In this document: piece by piece, positions 45,696 to 54,494 of the stretch
Numbering within the stretch: the first letter of the stretch is position 1
Layout: the number at the start of each line of letters is the position of its first letter
DNA from: JANXQG01 sp963719885
Lineage (GTDB): Bacteria > Planctomycetota > Planctomycetia > Pirellulales > Thermoguttaceae
Reading direction: 5' to 3'
NCBI GenBank assembly: GCA_963719885.1
Contig: CAVRDP010000007.1
Span: forward strand, 186,001 to 250,000
Length of the DNA stretch: 64,000 nucleotides
Translations under genes and position numbers: made by a program
The notes under the pieces: generated by a model
Seen by the model: the letters and a program-made list of their open reading frames with translations, nothing else
Told to the model about the DNA's origin: nothing
Databases searched by the model: none

Positions 45696-46649
45696 TTATG
45701 CCGCCTGCCGCTTTACTTCGCCCCGGTGAGCCTGCTGCGAAGGGAACGTCAGAATTGCCGGTTCCTCATCTTGGTTGGAAGCGACGGGCTTCTTTCGCCG
45801 CCGCGCCAACGCGAGCAACCCGATGCCGCCGGCCGCAAGGAGGATGAGGGTGGATGGTTCGGGAACCGCTTGCTGCGTGTACGCGACAACGATCTCGCCG
45901 TCGGCTCCTTGGCCGCCGGGGTAGACATAGTAGCCTCCTCCTCCACCGCCGCCCGGGGAGTTGCCGTTCTGCCCGGTGCCCGGGTATCCGCCGCTGCCGC
46001 CGGGACCGTAGCCCGCGCCCCCACTGCCGCCGCTGCTCGTCCCATTCCCACCTTGGCCGCCTGCACTGCTTTGGCCGCCGGAGCCGCCGCCGCCGCCCCC
46101 GCCGCCGTACCAGTATTCGCCAGTGTACCCGTTTCCGCCGTCGCCTCCCGAGTAGCCCGTTCCGGCACGCACCGCGCCGCCGTTGCCGCCGACGAACAAA
46201 ACGTCATCTCCTCCTGCTTCACCTCCTCCGGCAATAATGTCCTGGGTGCCGAGGTAGTTCCAAATTGTGCTCTCACCGCTGCCGCCGCTGGTCACGTTCG
46301 CGCCGCCGGAAGTGCCGCCGCTGCCGCCAGAGCCGATGTAATAGCTATACGCACCGGCGACCAGCGGCGTTGCGTAGGCGTTGGCGGAGTATGCCCCGCC
46401 GCCGCCCCCGCCGCCGCCGTAGTAGTCGTAGTACGCGCCCCCGCCCCCTCCCCCGCCGCCGCAGCACTGAACGGTCACGTTGGTCCACTCGCAGCCAGAT
46501 GGGATTGTCACGATACCCGATCCTGCCGTTGTCAACGTGATTGTGTCCCCAGAAGCGAAAGCGGAAACCGTCAGAATCAGAGTCAGAGCGACAGCGTGCA
46601 TCCTGGACGCCGTCGCCATCGCACTTCGTACTGTCGTCTTGCCAAACAT
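45696..46649 (-). CDS. Glycine-rich PEP-CTERM protein with a C-terminal extension
   Basis: Start ATG 46649 has GGGAGG upstream; the signal peptide is ASRMHAVALTLILTVSAFAS. The mature part is dominated by Gly runs with Tyr/Ser (GGGGGGGGAYYDYYGG, GSGGSGGTSGG), resembling glycine-rich extracellular proteins. The sorting signal AVPEPSTLILLAAGGIGLLA is followed by ARRRKK. Normally the protein ends there, but this one continues about 37 residues (PVASNQDEEPAILTFPSQQ). Either the reading frame has a late frameshift or the tail is a real addition. Probably a surface protein sorted by the exosortase system. Confidence 0.75.
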   Translation of the reverse strand: MFGKTTVRSAMATASRMHAVALTLILTVSAFASGDTITLTTAGSGIVTIPSGCEWTNVTVQCCGGGGGGGGAYYDYYGGGGGGGGAYSANAYATPLVAGAYSYYIGSGGSGGTSGGANVTSGGSGESTIWNYLGTQDIIAGGGEAGGDDVLFVGGNGGAVRAGTGYSGGDGGNGYTGEYWYGGGGGGGGSGGQSSAGGQGGNGTSSGGSGGAGYGPGGSGGYPGTGQNGNSPGGGGGGGYYVYPGGQGADGEIVVAYTQQAVPEPSTLILLAAGGIGLLALARRRKKPVASNQDEEPAILTFPSQQAHRGEVKRQAA

Positions 46650-46934
46650 GATTTGCCTCCCAAACGGTTGAATCTTCAATGAGCACCGTGCAGAATCGGT
46701 TTTCTCCATGCGAGAATCCGCCCAGGCTGAAAACAGAGCCGGGAGGGATTACCGCCTGCAAGGGTAACAACTCCCATTAGTATAACCAGTTTCGCGGCTA
46801 TTTACTTCTTCTCGGCTCATTGCGCGGTTGCTGGGGACGATCCCGCAAGACCCCGGCAGCCCGTAGGTTGAAGGTTGGTCAATGATCGACCGCCAGCCAT
46901 ATAGCCCAAAAAGGGGGTGGCGAACAAAGGGAAC

Positions 46935-46969
46935 AAAAAACCCCCGCCGCGAATCTCGCGGCGGGGTTT
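46935..46969. terminator. Terminator-like palindrome
   Basis: CCCCGCCGCGA (46942-46952) pairs with TCGCGGCGGGG (46956-46966), flanked by A6 on the left and TTT on the right. It lies in the gap between the glycine-rich gene and the zinc-ribbon gene, where I see no supported gene. Read leftward it has a U-tract; which transcript it serves is unclear. Confidence 0.6.
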
Positions 46970-47013
46970 GGTTCTCCGGCCGGGGCCGGGGAGGGACGAG
47001 ACGAGATTTTTTC

Positions 47014-47042
47014 TTGGGCAACTGCGATTCTGCGCATATAAT
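47014..47042 (+). promoter_or_regulatory. Sigma70-like promoter for the zinc-ribbon gene
   Basis: TTGGGC (47014-47019), 17-bp spacer, consensus TATAAT (47037-47042), about 70 bp before ATG 47111. Confidence 0.6.
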
Positions 47043-47110
47043 CATTCGCCGCCGCGTCTTTCGGCCAGGATTGCCCGGCCCCGTAGCGGTCTGTCTAATT
47101 GGAGAAAACT

Positions 47111-47416
47111 ATGGACGTTGACGAGATTCTTGAACATCAAGCCAGAAACGAGGTCTTGGAGTATCTAGCCGAATACTACTTGGAGGGGCCAGCGGTCGGA
47201 ATCGCCCGCAAGGTCATTGCCGAAGGGACGCAAAGCCTTGTAGGCGGGCAACGGGACGTGTACCGAATCTTCATTCAAGAGAAGTACCTTAACATGACGT
47301 GTACGCGCTGCGGCGTGCCGCTACCGACTTCGGAAATCACCTATGCGCTGGAGAACGACGGGCTTTGTACGTGGTGCGGCAGGATGAAGGAAAAGAACGA
47401 GAGGAAAGACGATTGA
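47111..47416 (+). CDS. Small zinc-ribbon hypothetical protein
   Basis: 101 residues from ATG 47111, with GGAG at 47101. The N-terminal half is helical (DEILEHQARNEVLEYLAEYY). The C-terminal half has two CxxC pairs (MTCTRCGVPLPTSEI and LCTWCGRMKEKNE), which would bind one zinc ion. Such ribbons occur in small DNA- or protein-binding proteins, often of phage or island origin; no specific family recognised. A TTG start at 47099 is also possible. It has its own promoter and terminator, so it forms an autonomous unit. Confidence 0.6.
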   Translation: MDVDEILEHQARNEVLEYLAEYYLEGPAVGIARKVIAEGTQSLVGGQRDVYRIFIQEKYLNMTCTRCGVPLPTSEITYALENDGLCTWCGRMKEKNERKDD

Positions 47417-47433
47417 TAATGTCTTGGAACGAA

Positions 47434-47469
47434 AAAGACCCCGGTTGCTGGGCCGCAACTGGGGTCTTT
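47434..47469 (+). terminator. Terminator of the zinc-ribbon gene
   Basis: AAAGACCCCGGTTGC (47434-47448) pairs with GCAACTGGGGTCTTT (47455-47469) over 15 bp with one G-T wobble; the stem ends in TCTTTC. Confidence 0.8.
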
Positions 47470-47564
47470 CTATGCGCGGCCAGGATTGCCAATAGCCCTT
47501 GACCGGGAACGAATAAGATAAGAGAATTGGTATGGTTCCCCGGAGTAGAACGGAGTTTGAAGAA

Positions 47565-47789
47565 ATGGACAAGACGGACTTACTGAAATTGGGCGCATCG
47601 GGATTGCTGTTTGCGGCGGGGACGGCTGCCGCCTTCCGCAATGAGTTTGACGAGTTGCCGATATACCCGCCCGCCGCTCCGCATTTTGTTCAACTTCCCA
47701 ACGCCTCCGGTTTAGCATCGACAACGACAACAACGCCCCCGTTGCTCGCCGGATCGTATGCAATGGAAGGCGATTTCTCGTCGTCTTGA
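47565..47789 (+). CDS. Small hypothetical protein with one hydrophobic segment
   Basis: 74 residues from ATG 47565 (MDKTDLLKLGASGLLFAAGT), with GGAG at 47552. An in-frame ATG at 47532 lies too close to the likely transcription start (TTGACC-17-GAGAAT, 47486-47514). One short hydrophobic helix is followed by a Pro/Ser/Thr tail. No family recognised. The orientation, own promoter and flanking terminators match its left neighbour. Confidence 0.4.
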   Translation: MDKTDLLKLGASGLLFAAGTAAAFRNEFDELPIYPPAAPHFVQLPNASGLASTTTTTPPLLAGSYAMEGDFSSS

Positions 47790-47887
47790 CCCTCTGCAAA
47801 CCGTTTAGGATTTGCAGACAGATTAACATAAAATGGAGTCTAATCCGGGAAAATTCGGGAAAATTTTTTCCGGATAAACGCATAGAA

Positions 47888-47920
47888 AAACCCCGGAGAA
47901 TACCGAATTTTCCGGGGTTT
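47888..47920. terminator. Intrinsic terminator
   Basis: AAACCCCGGA (47888-47897) pairs with TCCGGGGTTT (47911-47920). It closes the small-gene region on the right and shares the A-C4/G4-T architecture of the three terminators to its left. Confidence 0.75.
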
Positions 47921-48034
47921 GGTCAAGAAATCCGATCAATTCTGCCGGAAGGGACACGTGTGCGACGATTCGGTGAATGGCCCAAAGTTTTTCGAGCAGG
48001 TTGAGCACTTTTAGTCCCTCTCGGCAAGAGGGAC

Positions 48035-49093
48035 CTACGGGATGAACTCTGCATCGCCGGGAAGTTCTTCCAAGAACCGGGCCAACAGCTCGGCGGCGTG
48101 GTCGATGTCTTCCAGGGAGATCATTTCCACCGGACTGTGCATGTAACGGTTGGGAATGCTGATCAGCGCCGCGGCGACCCCGGCGCGGTTGACTTGGATG
48201 GCATTCGCGTCGGTCGGCGTGGCCCGGCCCGAAGCGCCTAGCTGATAGGGAATTTCGTGGCGCTCGGCCGCATCCAAAAGCCGCTGGACCACTTTGTGAT
48301 TCATGTTCGGCCCGCGGTACACGACCGGTCCCCGGCCAAGGCGGATATCGCCCTCCTCCTTCTTCTCGACGGTCGGGCAATCGGTGGCGTGGGTCACATC
48401 CACGGCGATGCCCACGTGCGGATCGACACTGTAGGAACTGGTTTGGGAGCCGCGCAACCCGATCTCTTCCTGCACCGTGGAGACGGCATACGCGGCCACT
48501 TGGAGCTTGTTTCGATCGACCCGTCGCAGGGCCTCCATGACGACCCAGAGCCCCGTTTTATCGTCCATCGCGGCCGAAACGGCCCGCCCGTTCTGAAGCT
48601 CCTGATAGCGCAGTTCCACCGTGACCGGGTCGCCCACGCGTGCGACCTGCAGCACCTCGTCCTTGTTTTTCGCGCCGATGTCGAGCCAGAGGTCCTTGAT
48701 CTTCGGTACCTGCTTCCGCTCCTCCTCGTTCAAGAGGTGGATAGGCTTGCGGGCGATGATCCCCAGCACGGGGCCGTGCGTTCCCCAGATAGTCAATCGC
48801 TGACCGATGAGAACTTGAGGGTCCCAACCACCGATAGTCGAGATGTGGATGAACCCGTCGTCGTCGATATATTGGACGACCAGGCCGATCTGGTCGCAGT
48901 GCCCGGCCAGCATGACCCGCAACGGAGCGCCGACGTTCCGCGCGGCAATCACGTTGCCATGGACGTCGGTCCGCATTTCGTCGGCAAACGACGTCGCGTA
49001 GTCCCGAACAACCTCTTGGACCGGGCTTTCGTACCCCGCAGGGCTGGGTGTTGCCAAGATTTGCTTAAAAAAGTCTAGCGCCACGGGGTTCAA
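48035..49093 (-). CDS. M42 family metallopeptidase (aminopeptidase/endoglucanase-like)
   Basis: 352 residues, intact. M42 dinuclear-metal motifs are present in order: LAGHCDQIGLVV (first ligand), SAAMDDKTGLWVVMEAL (bridging Asp), VSTVQEEIGLRGSQ (catalytic Glu pair), GIAVDVTHATDCP (ligand Asp) and NRYMHSPVEMISLEDI (ligand His). The family forms large tetrahedral aminopeptidases that trim peptides in the cytoplasm. The start is TTG 49093 preceded by GGATGAG; the nearby ATG at 49100 is out of frame. The gene is monocistronic. Confidence 0.9.
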   Translation of the reverse strand: MNPVALDFFKQILATPSPAGYESPVQEVVRDYATSFADEMRTDVHGNVIAARNVGAPLRVMLAGHCDQIGLVVQYIDDDGFIHISTIGGWDPQVLIGQRLTIWGTHGPVLGIIARKPIHLLNEEERKQVPKIKDLWLDIGAKNKDEVLQVARVGDPVTVELRYQELQNGRAVSAAMDDKTGLWVVMEALRRVDRNKLQVAAYAVSTVQEEIGLRGSQTSSYSVDPHVGIAVDVTHATDCPTVEKKEEGDIRLGRGPVVYRGPNMNHKVVQRLLDAAERHEIPYQLGASGRATPTDANAIQVNRAGVAAALISIPNRYMHSPVEMISLEDIDHAAELLARFLEELPGDAEFIP

Positions 49094-49269
49094 TACTCAT
49101 CCAACGCCATTTCTATCTGAAAGCCAAACGAAAATGTTAGGTAGTTAAGTATGTCAAGTCCAACAAATTTGGCAATTGCCCCCCTCGTGTGGAGCAATTG
49201 ATCTCCACCGGGTTGACGCTTTCTCGGGGCCACCGTAATATGGCCGTTTCCGAAGGCTCTTGTGGCGCG

Positions 49270-49341
49270 GTAGGGTGGGCTTTAGCCCGCCGCTGCCGTG
49301 TGTGTTCGGAGACTGTAGAGGCGGGCTAAAGCCCGCCCTAC
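49270..49341. repeat. Dispersed inverted repeat upstream of hom
   Basis: TAGGGTGGGCTTTAGCCCGCC (49271) and its complement (49320-49340, one mismatch) form a 21-bp stem. Smaller internal palindromes (GGGCTTTAGCCC) lie in each arm. This is a common type of intergenic repeat in large planctomycete genomes. Confidence 0.8.
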
Positions 49342-49364
49342 GATAGCCTTTCCAAACAAGGATT

Positions 49365-50681
49365 ATGCAAACGATGCCAAACTCGACTGCGAAAGTTGCC
49401 ATTATCGGCTTCGGGACGATCGGTTCCGGCGTGGCGCGACTTCTGCTCGAACACCAGGATCGCATATCCCGCCAGGCTGGCAGGAAAGTGGAGTTGGTGC
49501 GGATCGTCGATGCGGACGTGAGCCGCCCGCGGAATATCGTGCCGCCGCCCGGTCTACTGACGACCGATTTGTCCACGATCTTGAACGACCCGCAAATCGA
49601 GGCCGTCGTGCAACTTATCGGCGGATTGGAGCCCGACCGCTCGATCATGCTCAAAGTGCTGCAAAGCGGAAAGAATGTCATCACGGCGAACAAGGCCTTG
49701 TTGGCGGAGCACGGCCGCGAACTATTCGATTGTGCCCGCAGCGTCGGCCGGACGATTGCCTTCGAGGCGGCCGTGGGTGGCGGGATTCCGGTCATCGCGG
49801 CCATCAACCAGTCGCTGGTGGCCAACCAGATCCAATCGATTCACGGAATTCTCAATGGCACGAGCAACTTCATCCTCACACAGATGGAGGATTACGGCAA
49901 GAGTTATGCCAGCGCCTTGGCCGAGGCGCAGAAGTTGGGCTATGCCGAGGCCAATCCGGCGATGGACGTGAATGGCAGCGACGCCGCGCAAAAGCTGGCG
50001 ATCCTGGCCCATTTGTCGTTTGGGGCCCGGGTCGACTGGAAGGTCATCCCCAGGACCGGCATCGACACGGTCGACGTGGCCGACATGCGCGATGCGCGGG
50101 AGTTGGGCTACAGCATCAAGCTCCTGGCCGTGGCCGAGTTGGTGCCGGAAGGATTGGAACTCCACGTCTCGCCGACCCTGGTGCGACATAGCTCAACTTT
50201 GGCCCAGGTACAAGGGGCCTTCAACGCCATACGGATCATGGGCGACGCCGTGGGCCGTATCTTTTTGCACGGCCTCGGCGCGGGCCAGATGCCGACCGCC
50301 TCGGCCTGCGTAGCCGACTTGATCGATACGCTCCTGGGTCGCACGGCGATTACCTTCCGTGCGCTGCAACTCTGGTCCGACGATCGCGAGGCTGCGGTGG
50401 CACTCCGCGATCCGGCCAGCGTGTCGGGCCGTTTCTACGCCCGTTTCAATGTCGAAGATCGCCCGGGCGTAATGGCCGAAATCACCGGCATCCTCGGCCG
50501 CCATAAGATTTCGATCGCTTCCGTGATCCAGCACGAAACGGCCGAAGAATCGGGCGGAATCGTGCCGCTGGTGATCATGACCCATACCACTACCGAAGGC
50601 GCCATCCGCCAAGCCCTACAAGCCATCACGTGCCTGCCGACCGTCCGTCCCGGCAGCGTGCGGCTTCGTGTACGCGAATAG
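49365..50681 (+). CDS. hom: Homoserine dehydrogenase
   Basis: 438 residues, intact. The N-terminal NAD(P)-binding motif is VAIIGFGTIGSGVARLL; VITANKALLAEHGRELF, AVGGGIPVIAAINQSL and the substrate region GTSNFILTQMEDYG with AEANPAMDVNGSDAAQKL follow. A C-terminal ACT domain (FYARFNVEDRPGVMAEITGI) suggests allosteric control by threonine. The enzyme reduces aspartate semialdehyde to homoserine, leading to Thr and Met. ATG 49365 is used; ATG 49374 fits AAGGA spacing equally well. apgM follows after 6 bp, so the two are co-transcribed. Confidence 0.95.
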   Translation: MQTMPNSTAKVAIIGFGTIGSGVARLLLEHQDRISRQAGRKVELVRIVDADVSRPRNIVPPPGLLTTDLSTILNDPQIEAVVQLIGGLEPDRSIMLKVLQSGKNVITANKALLAEHGRELFDCARSVGRTIAFEAAVGGGIPVIAAINQSLVANQIQSIHGILNGTSNFILTQMEDYGKSYASALAEAQKLGYAEANPAMDVNGSDAAQKLAILAHLSFGARVDWKVIPRTGIDTVDVADMRDARELGYSIKLLAVAELVPEGLELHVSPTLVRHSSTLAQVQGAFNAIRIMGDAVGRIFLHGLGAGQMPTASACVADLIDTLLGRTAITFRALQLWSDDREAAVALRDPASVSGRFYARFNVEDRPGVMAEITGILGRHKISIASVIQHETAEESGGIVPLVIMTHTTTEGAIRQALQAITCLPTVRPGSVRLRVRE

Positions 50682-50687
50682 CAGCCA

Positions 50688-51881
50688 ATGAAATACGCCA
50701 TCATCATCCCCGACGGCTGTGCCGACGAACCCCAGGAATCACTCCAGGGCAAGACGCCCTTGGAGGCGGCCCGGCTGCCGGCCATGGACGCCGTGGTCAA
50801 GTCCGGCGTGATCGCCCTGGGCAACCACACTCCGTCGGCCCTGGCAGCCGGTTCCGATACGGCCAACCTGAGCCTGCTGGGCTACGATCCCCTGACCCAC
50901 TACACCGGCCGCGCTCCCCTGGAAGCCGCCGCGCAGGGCATCGCCCTGGACAGCGGCGACTGGGCTGTCCGCTGCAATATGGTCACGATCGAAGAGCAGA
51001 TCATGCGCGACTTTACCGCCGAGCATGTTTCCACCGCCGAGGCCGCCGCCTTGCTTGCCACGCTCCAGGAAAAGGCCGGCAACGACACGTTGCGATTTCT
51101 GCCGGGCGTCAGCTATCGCAACCTGCTGATCGTGAATGCGGCCCCTTTCTCGCGCGATACCCGCACGGCTGCGCCCCATGATCTGACCGATCAGAGCATC
51201 CTCGACGCTTACCCGCGCGGCCCCGGCAGCAGCCTGCTGGCCGAGTTGATGAGCGCCAGCGAGGCGGTGTTTGCCGATCACACGGTCAATCAGGCCCGGC
51301 GGAAGGCGGGAAAACGGCCCGTAACCAACGTCTGGCTGTGGGGGCAGGGCAGTGCGCCGCGGTTAGAGTCTTTCGAGCAAGTTTACGGTGTTCGCGGTGC
51401 GATGATCACCGCGGTCGATCTCTTGCGCGGGCTGGCCAAACTGATCGGCTGGAAGCGGATCGACGTGCCCGGCGCCACCGGCTATCTCGATACCGATTAT
51501 GCCGCCAAGGGGCGTTATGCCGTCGAGGCCTTGAAGGAGCATGACCTGGTGTGCGTCCACGTCGAGGCCCCCGACGAGGCCTCGCACGAAGGCCGTGCGG
51601 ATGCAAAGATCGAGGCATTGGAACAGATCGACCGGCACATCGTCGGGCCGCTGCTGGCGGCCTTGCAAGGCTATCCGCAATGGCGAATCCTGGTCTCGCC
51701 CGATCATCCCACGCCCATTCGCACGAAGACGCACAGTCACGGCGACGTGCCCATGGCCATCGCCGGCAGCGGGATCCAGCCCGACGGTTTTGAGCGCTAT
51801 GACGATCCCACGGCGGCGCGGTCGAGCCTCGTGTTCCCTGAAGGCTGGCGAGCGATGGGGTACTTTATCGGCAAGCGGTGA
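50688..51881 (+). CDS. apgM: Cofactor-independent phosphoglycerate mutase (archaeal type, ApgM)
   Basis: 397 residues, intact. Alkaline-phosphatase-superfamily mutase: YAIIIPDGCADEP (metal-binding Asp), PSALAAGSDTANLSLLGYDP (catalytic Ser in SDTAN), HVEAPDEASHEGRADAKI (metal-binding Asp/His) and ILVSPDHPTPIRTKTHSHGD (metal-binding Asp-His). It interconverts 3- and 2-phosphoglycerate; ThrH-like homoserine kinase activity has also been proposed for ApgM-like proteins beside hom. It lies 6 bp after hom, which fits either role. Confidence 0.9.
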   Translation: MKYAIIIPDGCADEPQESLQGKTPLEAARLPAMDAVVKSGVIALGNHTPSALAAGSDTANLSLLGYDPLTHYTGRAPLEAAAQGIALDSGDWAVRCNMVTIEEQIMRDFTAEHVSTAEAAALLATLQEKAGNDTLRFLPGVSYRNLLIVNAAPFSRDTRTAAPHDLTDQSILDAYPRGPGSSLLAELMSASEAVFADHTVNQARRKAGKRPVTNVWLWGQGSAPRLESFEQVYGVRGAMITAVDLLRGLAKLIGWKRIDVPGATGYLDTDYAAKGRYAVEALKEHDLVCVHVEAPDEASHEGRADAKIEALEQIDRHIVGPLLAALQGYPQWRILVSPDHPTPIRTKTHSHGDVPMAIAGSGIQPDGFERYDDPTAARSSLVFPEGWRAMGYFIGKR

Positions 51882-51926
51882 GAAGCTGTAAAGCCAACGT
51901 CGCCGTGCAGTACCGTTAGGGTCAAG

Positions 51927-52946
51927 ATGCCTATGAACAAGAGTGGGGACGGCTTTCGCAACCATCACGTCACGGAGCAGCAGGTTGGGCTGGCACTCGT
52001 TGCTGTGCTGCGGCAGTTTTTGCCCGGCGAACCATGGTCGGCGGTGCGGCGATTGATTGAAAATCGCCACGTGCAGATCAACGGCAATCTGTGTCTGGAT
52101 GAAGGACGAAAGCTCCAGCCGGGCGACGTGGTGAAAGTTTGGGACGAGCCGCGGAATGCGCCGCCCACGCCGGAAGACATCAAAATTCTCTTCCAGGACG
52201 CGCACCTGGTCGTAGTCGAGAAGCCGGCCGGAGTTACGACCGAGCGGCATGCCGAGGAGCAGCATTGGTCCGCGCGGCGCAAGCAGCGGCAGCCGACGAT
52301 CGACGAGTTGGTGGTGCGGATCTTGCAGCGCCGTCACGCCCGGCAGGGGCGCGGCGGCAAGCCCGACCCGGAGTACCGGGTGCCCCGGCCGCCGCGAGTG
52401 CGGCTCGTTCACCGCTTGGATCGCGATACCAGCGGCGTGATGGTGCTGGCCGTGAGCGCAGAAGCGGAGCGCTTGCTGGTGCAGATGTTTCGCAAGCACG
52501 ACATCCATCGCGTCTATCACGCCATTGCGCAAGGCGAAGTGGAAGCCCGCACGTTCGATTCGAGCTTCGTCCGCGACCGTGGCGACCGCCGCCGCGGCAG
52601 CACGAAGTTGCCCAAGGTCGGCAAGCGGGCCGTTACGCACGTGCGGCCGCTGGAATATCTTGACGGCTATACGCTCATCGAGTGCCGCCTGGAGACCGGC
52701 CGAACGCATCAAATCCGCATCCATCTTGCCGAGGCCGGTCATCCACTATGTGGCGAGAAGGTTTACAACAAGCCGCTCTTCGGCAAACCGATCGTCGATC
52801 ACAGCGGCGCCCAGCGGCAGGCATTGCACGCCGCCGAGTTGGGTTTCAAGCATCCCATTACCGGGCAAGACTTGTTGTTTAAGACGCCGCTGCCGACAGA
52901 TATGGGAAAGCTCTTGGTGAAGCTGCGGGGGGCAGAGAAGAAGTGA
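51927..52946 (+). CDS. RluA family pseudouridine synthase
   Basis: 339 residues. The N-terminal S4-like RNA-binding region (SAVRRLIENRHVQINGNLCL) precedes the catalytic domain with VRLVHRLDRDTSGVMVLAVS (the HRLDxxTSG motif with the catalytic Asp). The C-terminal motif GRTHQIRIHLAEAGHPLCGE is typical of RluA/RluC/RluD. It isomerises uridines in rRNA or tRNA; the target position is not decided by sequence. An Arg/Lys-rich insertion (KQRQPTIDELVVRILQRRHA) separates the S4 and catalytic parts. It converges on the methyltransferase gene with a 7-bp gap. Confidence 0.9.
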   Translation: MPMNKSGDGFRNHHVTEQQVGLALVAVLRQFLPGEPWSAVRRLIENRHVQINGNLCLDEGRKLQPGDVVKVWDEPRNAPPTPEDIKILFQDAHLVVVEKPAGVTTERHAEEQHWSARRKQRQPTIDELVVRILQRRHARQGRGGKPDPEYRVPRPPRVRLVHRLDRDTSGVMVLAVSAEAERLLVQMFRKHDIHRVYHAIAQGEVEARTFDSSFVRDRGDRRRGSTKLPKVGKRAVTHVRPLEYLDGYTLIECRLETGRTHQIRIHLAEAGHPLCGEKVYNKPLFGKPIVDHSGAQRQALHAAELGFKHPITGQDLLFKTPLPTDMGKLLVKLRGAEKK

Positions 52947-52953
52947 AATACGA

Positions 52954-54261
52954 TTATCCCACCCGCATCCACACCGCCTTCAGATACTCCGTCTCCGGCA
53001 CCGTGGCCGAGACGGGATGATCGGCTGCCGCGCCGCTGCGGGCGAGAATCTGCATCGGCCGCGCCGCGTGCCGCTCGGCCGTGTCTTCCGTGGCCGCAGT
53101 GATCAACTCGCCCGCCTGATAGGCCGATTGCCGCAGAAGCTGGACGAAGTCTTCCTCTTTCAATAGTCCCGAGCAGCAGCAACTCAGGAACAGTCCACCT
53201 GGCTTTACCAAGCGCATCGCCAGGCGATTCAAGTCGAAATGCTTTCGCGTGCCGTCTTCCAATTCAGCCCGGGAGCGGATCAGTTTCGGCGGATCGAGCA
53301 CAACAACGTCGTAGCGGCGCTCCAAGCGCAGCATCTCCCGCATGTAGGCGAAGGCGTCATCCTGCACGAAACGCACCCGGGCCTGGTTCAAGTTGGCGTT
53401 CTCCTTGGCCAGCTTCAACGGTTCTTCATCCAGGTCGACTCCCGTCACCTCGGCCGCCTTGCCCAGGTACTTGGCCTGCACGGCAAACCCGCCGGTGTAG
53501 CAACAGAGATCGAGCACGGAGCGTCCTTCACAGAACTCAGCCAGCCGCTTGCGGTTCTCTCGCTGGTCGCAAAAGAAGCCCGTCTTATGGCCGCCGATGA
53601 AGCGGACGTGGAACCGCGTGCCATACTCACGGATCGTAACTTCCTGCGGCAAGTCGTCCGAGGCAAAGCCCGGCGGCTCGTGGCCTTCTTGGCTGAGGAA
53701 TTGCGGACTGGGCCGCACGACGGTATATTTCGTGCCCATCGAGGGGGCCAAGCGGGCAAGGATCGCTTCCGCCCGCTGGTACATGCCCAAGGTGTATGCC
53801 TCGGCCGAGAGCACGTCGCCCAGTCGATCGACGACCAGGCCCGGCAAACCGTCGGCCTCGGCATGGATCAGGCGGTAGGCGTCGGTGACGTTGTTCAGCC
53901 GCAGCATGTCGCGGCGCAATACCACGGCTTCATCGAGCTTAGTCTGCCAGGCCGCGTTGTCGGGCAGTTCTTCTCCGTAGAAGACCATGCGGACGGCGAT
54001 CTCGCTCCGCGGATTGTAGAGGCCGTAGCCCAGCACGCGATCGTTCGGTCCGTAGACGGCTAGCAGATCGCCCGGCCGGGCCTTTTCTACGCGCTCGATC
54101 CGCTTACGATAAAGAAACGGGTGCCAACTCGGCGAACGGACGAAGGCCGCCGGGATCGGCGCCGAAGAGTCCGGCGCAAGAGGACGCTGGCGGAAAAAGT
54201 CGCCGACGGACTCGCTGATTTCCCGCTTTTCGGCGGGGTTGTTGGATCGCTTGACAGGCAT
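52954..54261 (-). CDS. RlmI-type class I SAM-dependent rRNA methyltransferase
   Basis: 435 residues from ATG 54261 (MPVKRSNNPAEKREI); upstream extension in frame has no start context. The N-terminal PUA-like domain (VEKARPGDLLAVYGPNDRVL) is followed by the central RlmI-like fold (YRLIHAEADGLPGLVVDRLG) and the methyltransferase domain: GHKTGFFCDQRENRKRL, SVLDLCCYTGGFAVQAK (SAM motif I), VTGVDLDEEPLKLAKENA, VVVLDPPKLIRSR (motif IV, DPPK) and SCCCSGLLKEEDF. Relatives methylate C5 of a 23S rRNA cytosine. Convergent with the pseudouridine synthase gene, another RNA-modifying enzyme. Confidence 0.9.
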   Translation of the reverse strand: MPVKRSNNPAEKREISESVGDFFRQRPLAPDSSAPIPAAFVRSPSWHPFLYRKRIERVEKARPGDLLAVYGPNDRVLGYGLYNPRSEIAVRMVFYGEELPDNAAWQTKLDEAVVLRRDMLRLNNVTDAYRLIHAEADGLPGLVVDRLGDVLSAEAYTLGMYQRAEAILARLAPSMGTKYTVVRPSPQFLSQEGHEPPGFASDDLPQEVTIREYGTRFHVRFIGGHKTGFFCDQRENRKRLAEFCEGRSVLDLCCYTGGFAVQAKYLGKAAEVTGVDLDEEPLKLAKENANLNQARVRFVQDDAFAYMREMLRLERRYDVVVLDPPKLIRSRAELEDGTRKHFDLNRLAMRLVKPGGLFLSCCCSGLLKEEDFVQLLRQSAYQAGELITAATEDTAERHAARPMQILARSGAAADHPVSATVPETEYLKAVWMRVG

Positions 54262-54494
54262 CCTTCCATCGTAACGTGAAAAGCCGAGGGCCGCAAAGAG
54301 AACTATTCTGCGGGAGTCGGAGTTGCGTCTTCCGTTACGATGGCGGAAGTCGGCTCGCGCTGTATTCGCCTGGGCGGGCGGGTGACGTAAACATGGCCCG
54401 ACTCGCGCTCTTGGCGTCGAAGATTCGCCGGGTTTGCAATATGACGGCACCTCCAGGTCACCAGGAATTGTTCCCATGTGTTGCTGAGAGAGCA

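Noticed and set aside
45023..45847. Plus-strand ORF of 274 codons
   Set aside because: It crosses the strong terminator at 45084 and runs antisense to two better-supported minus-strand genes; no ribosome site.
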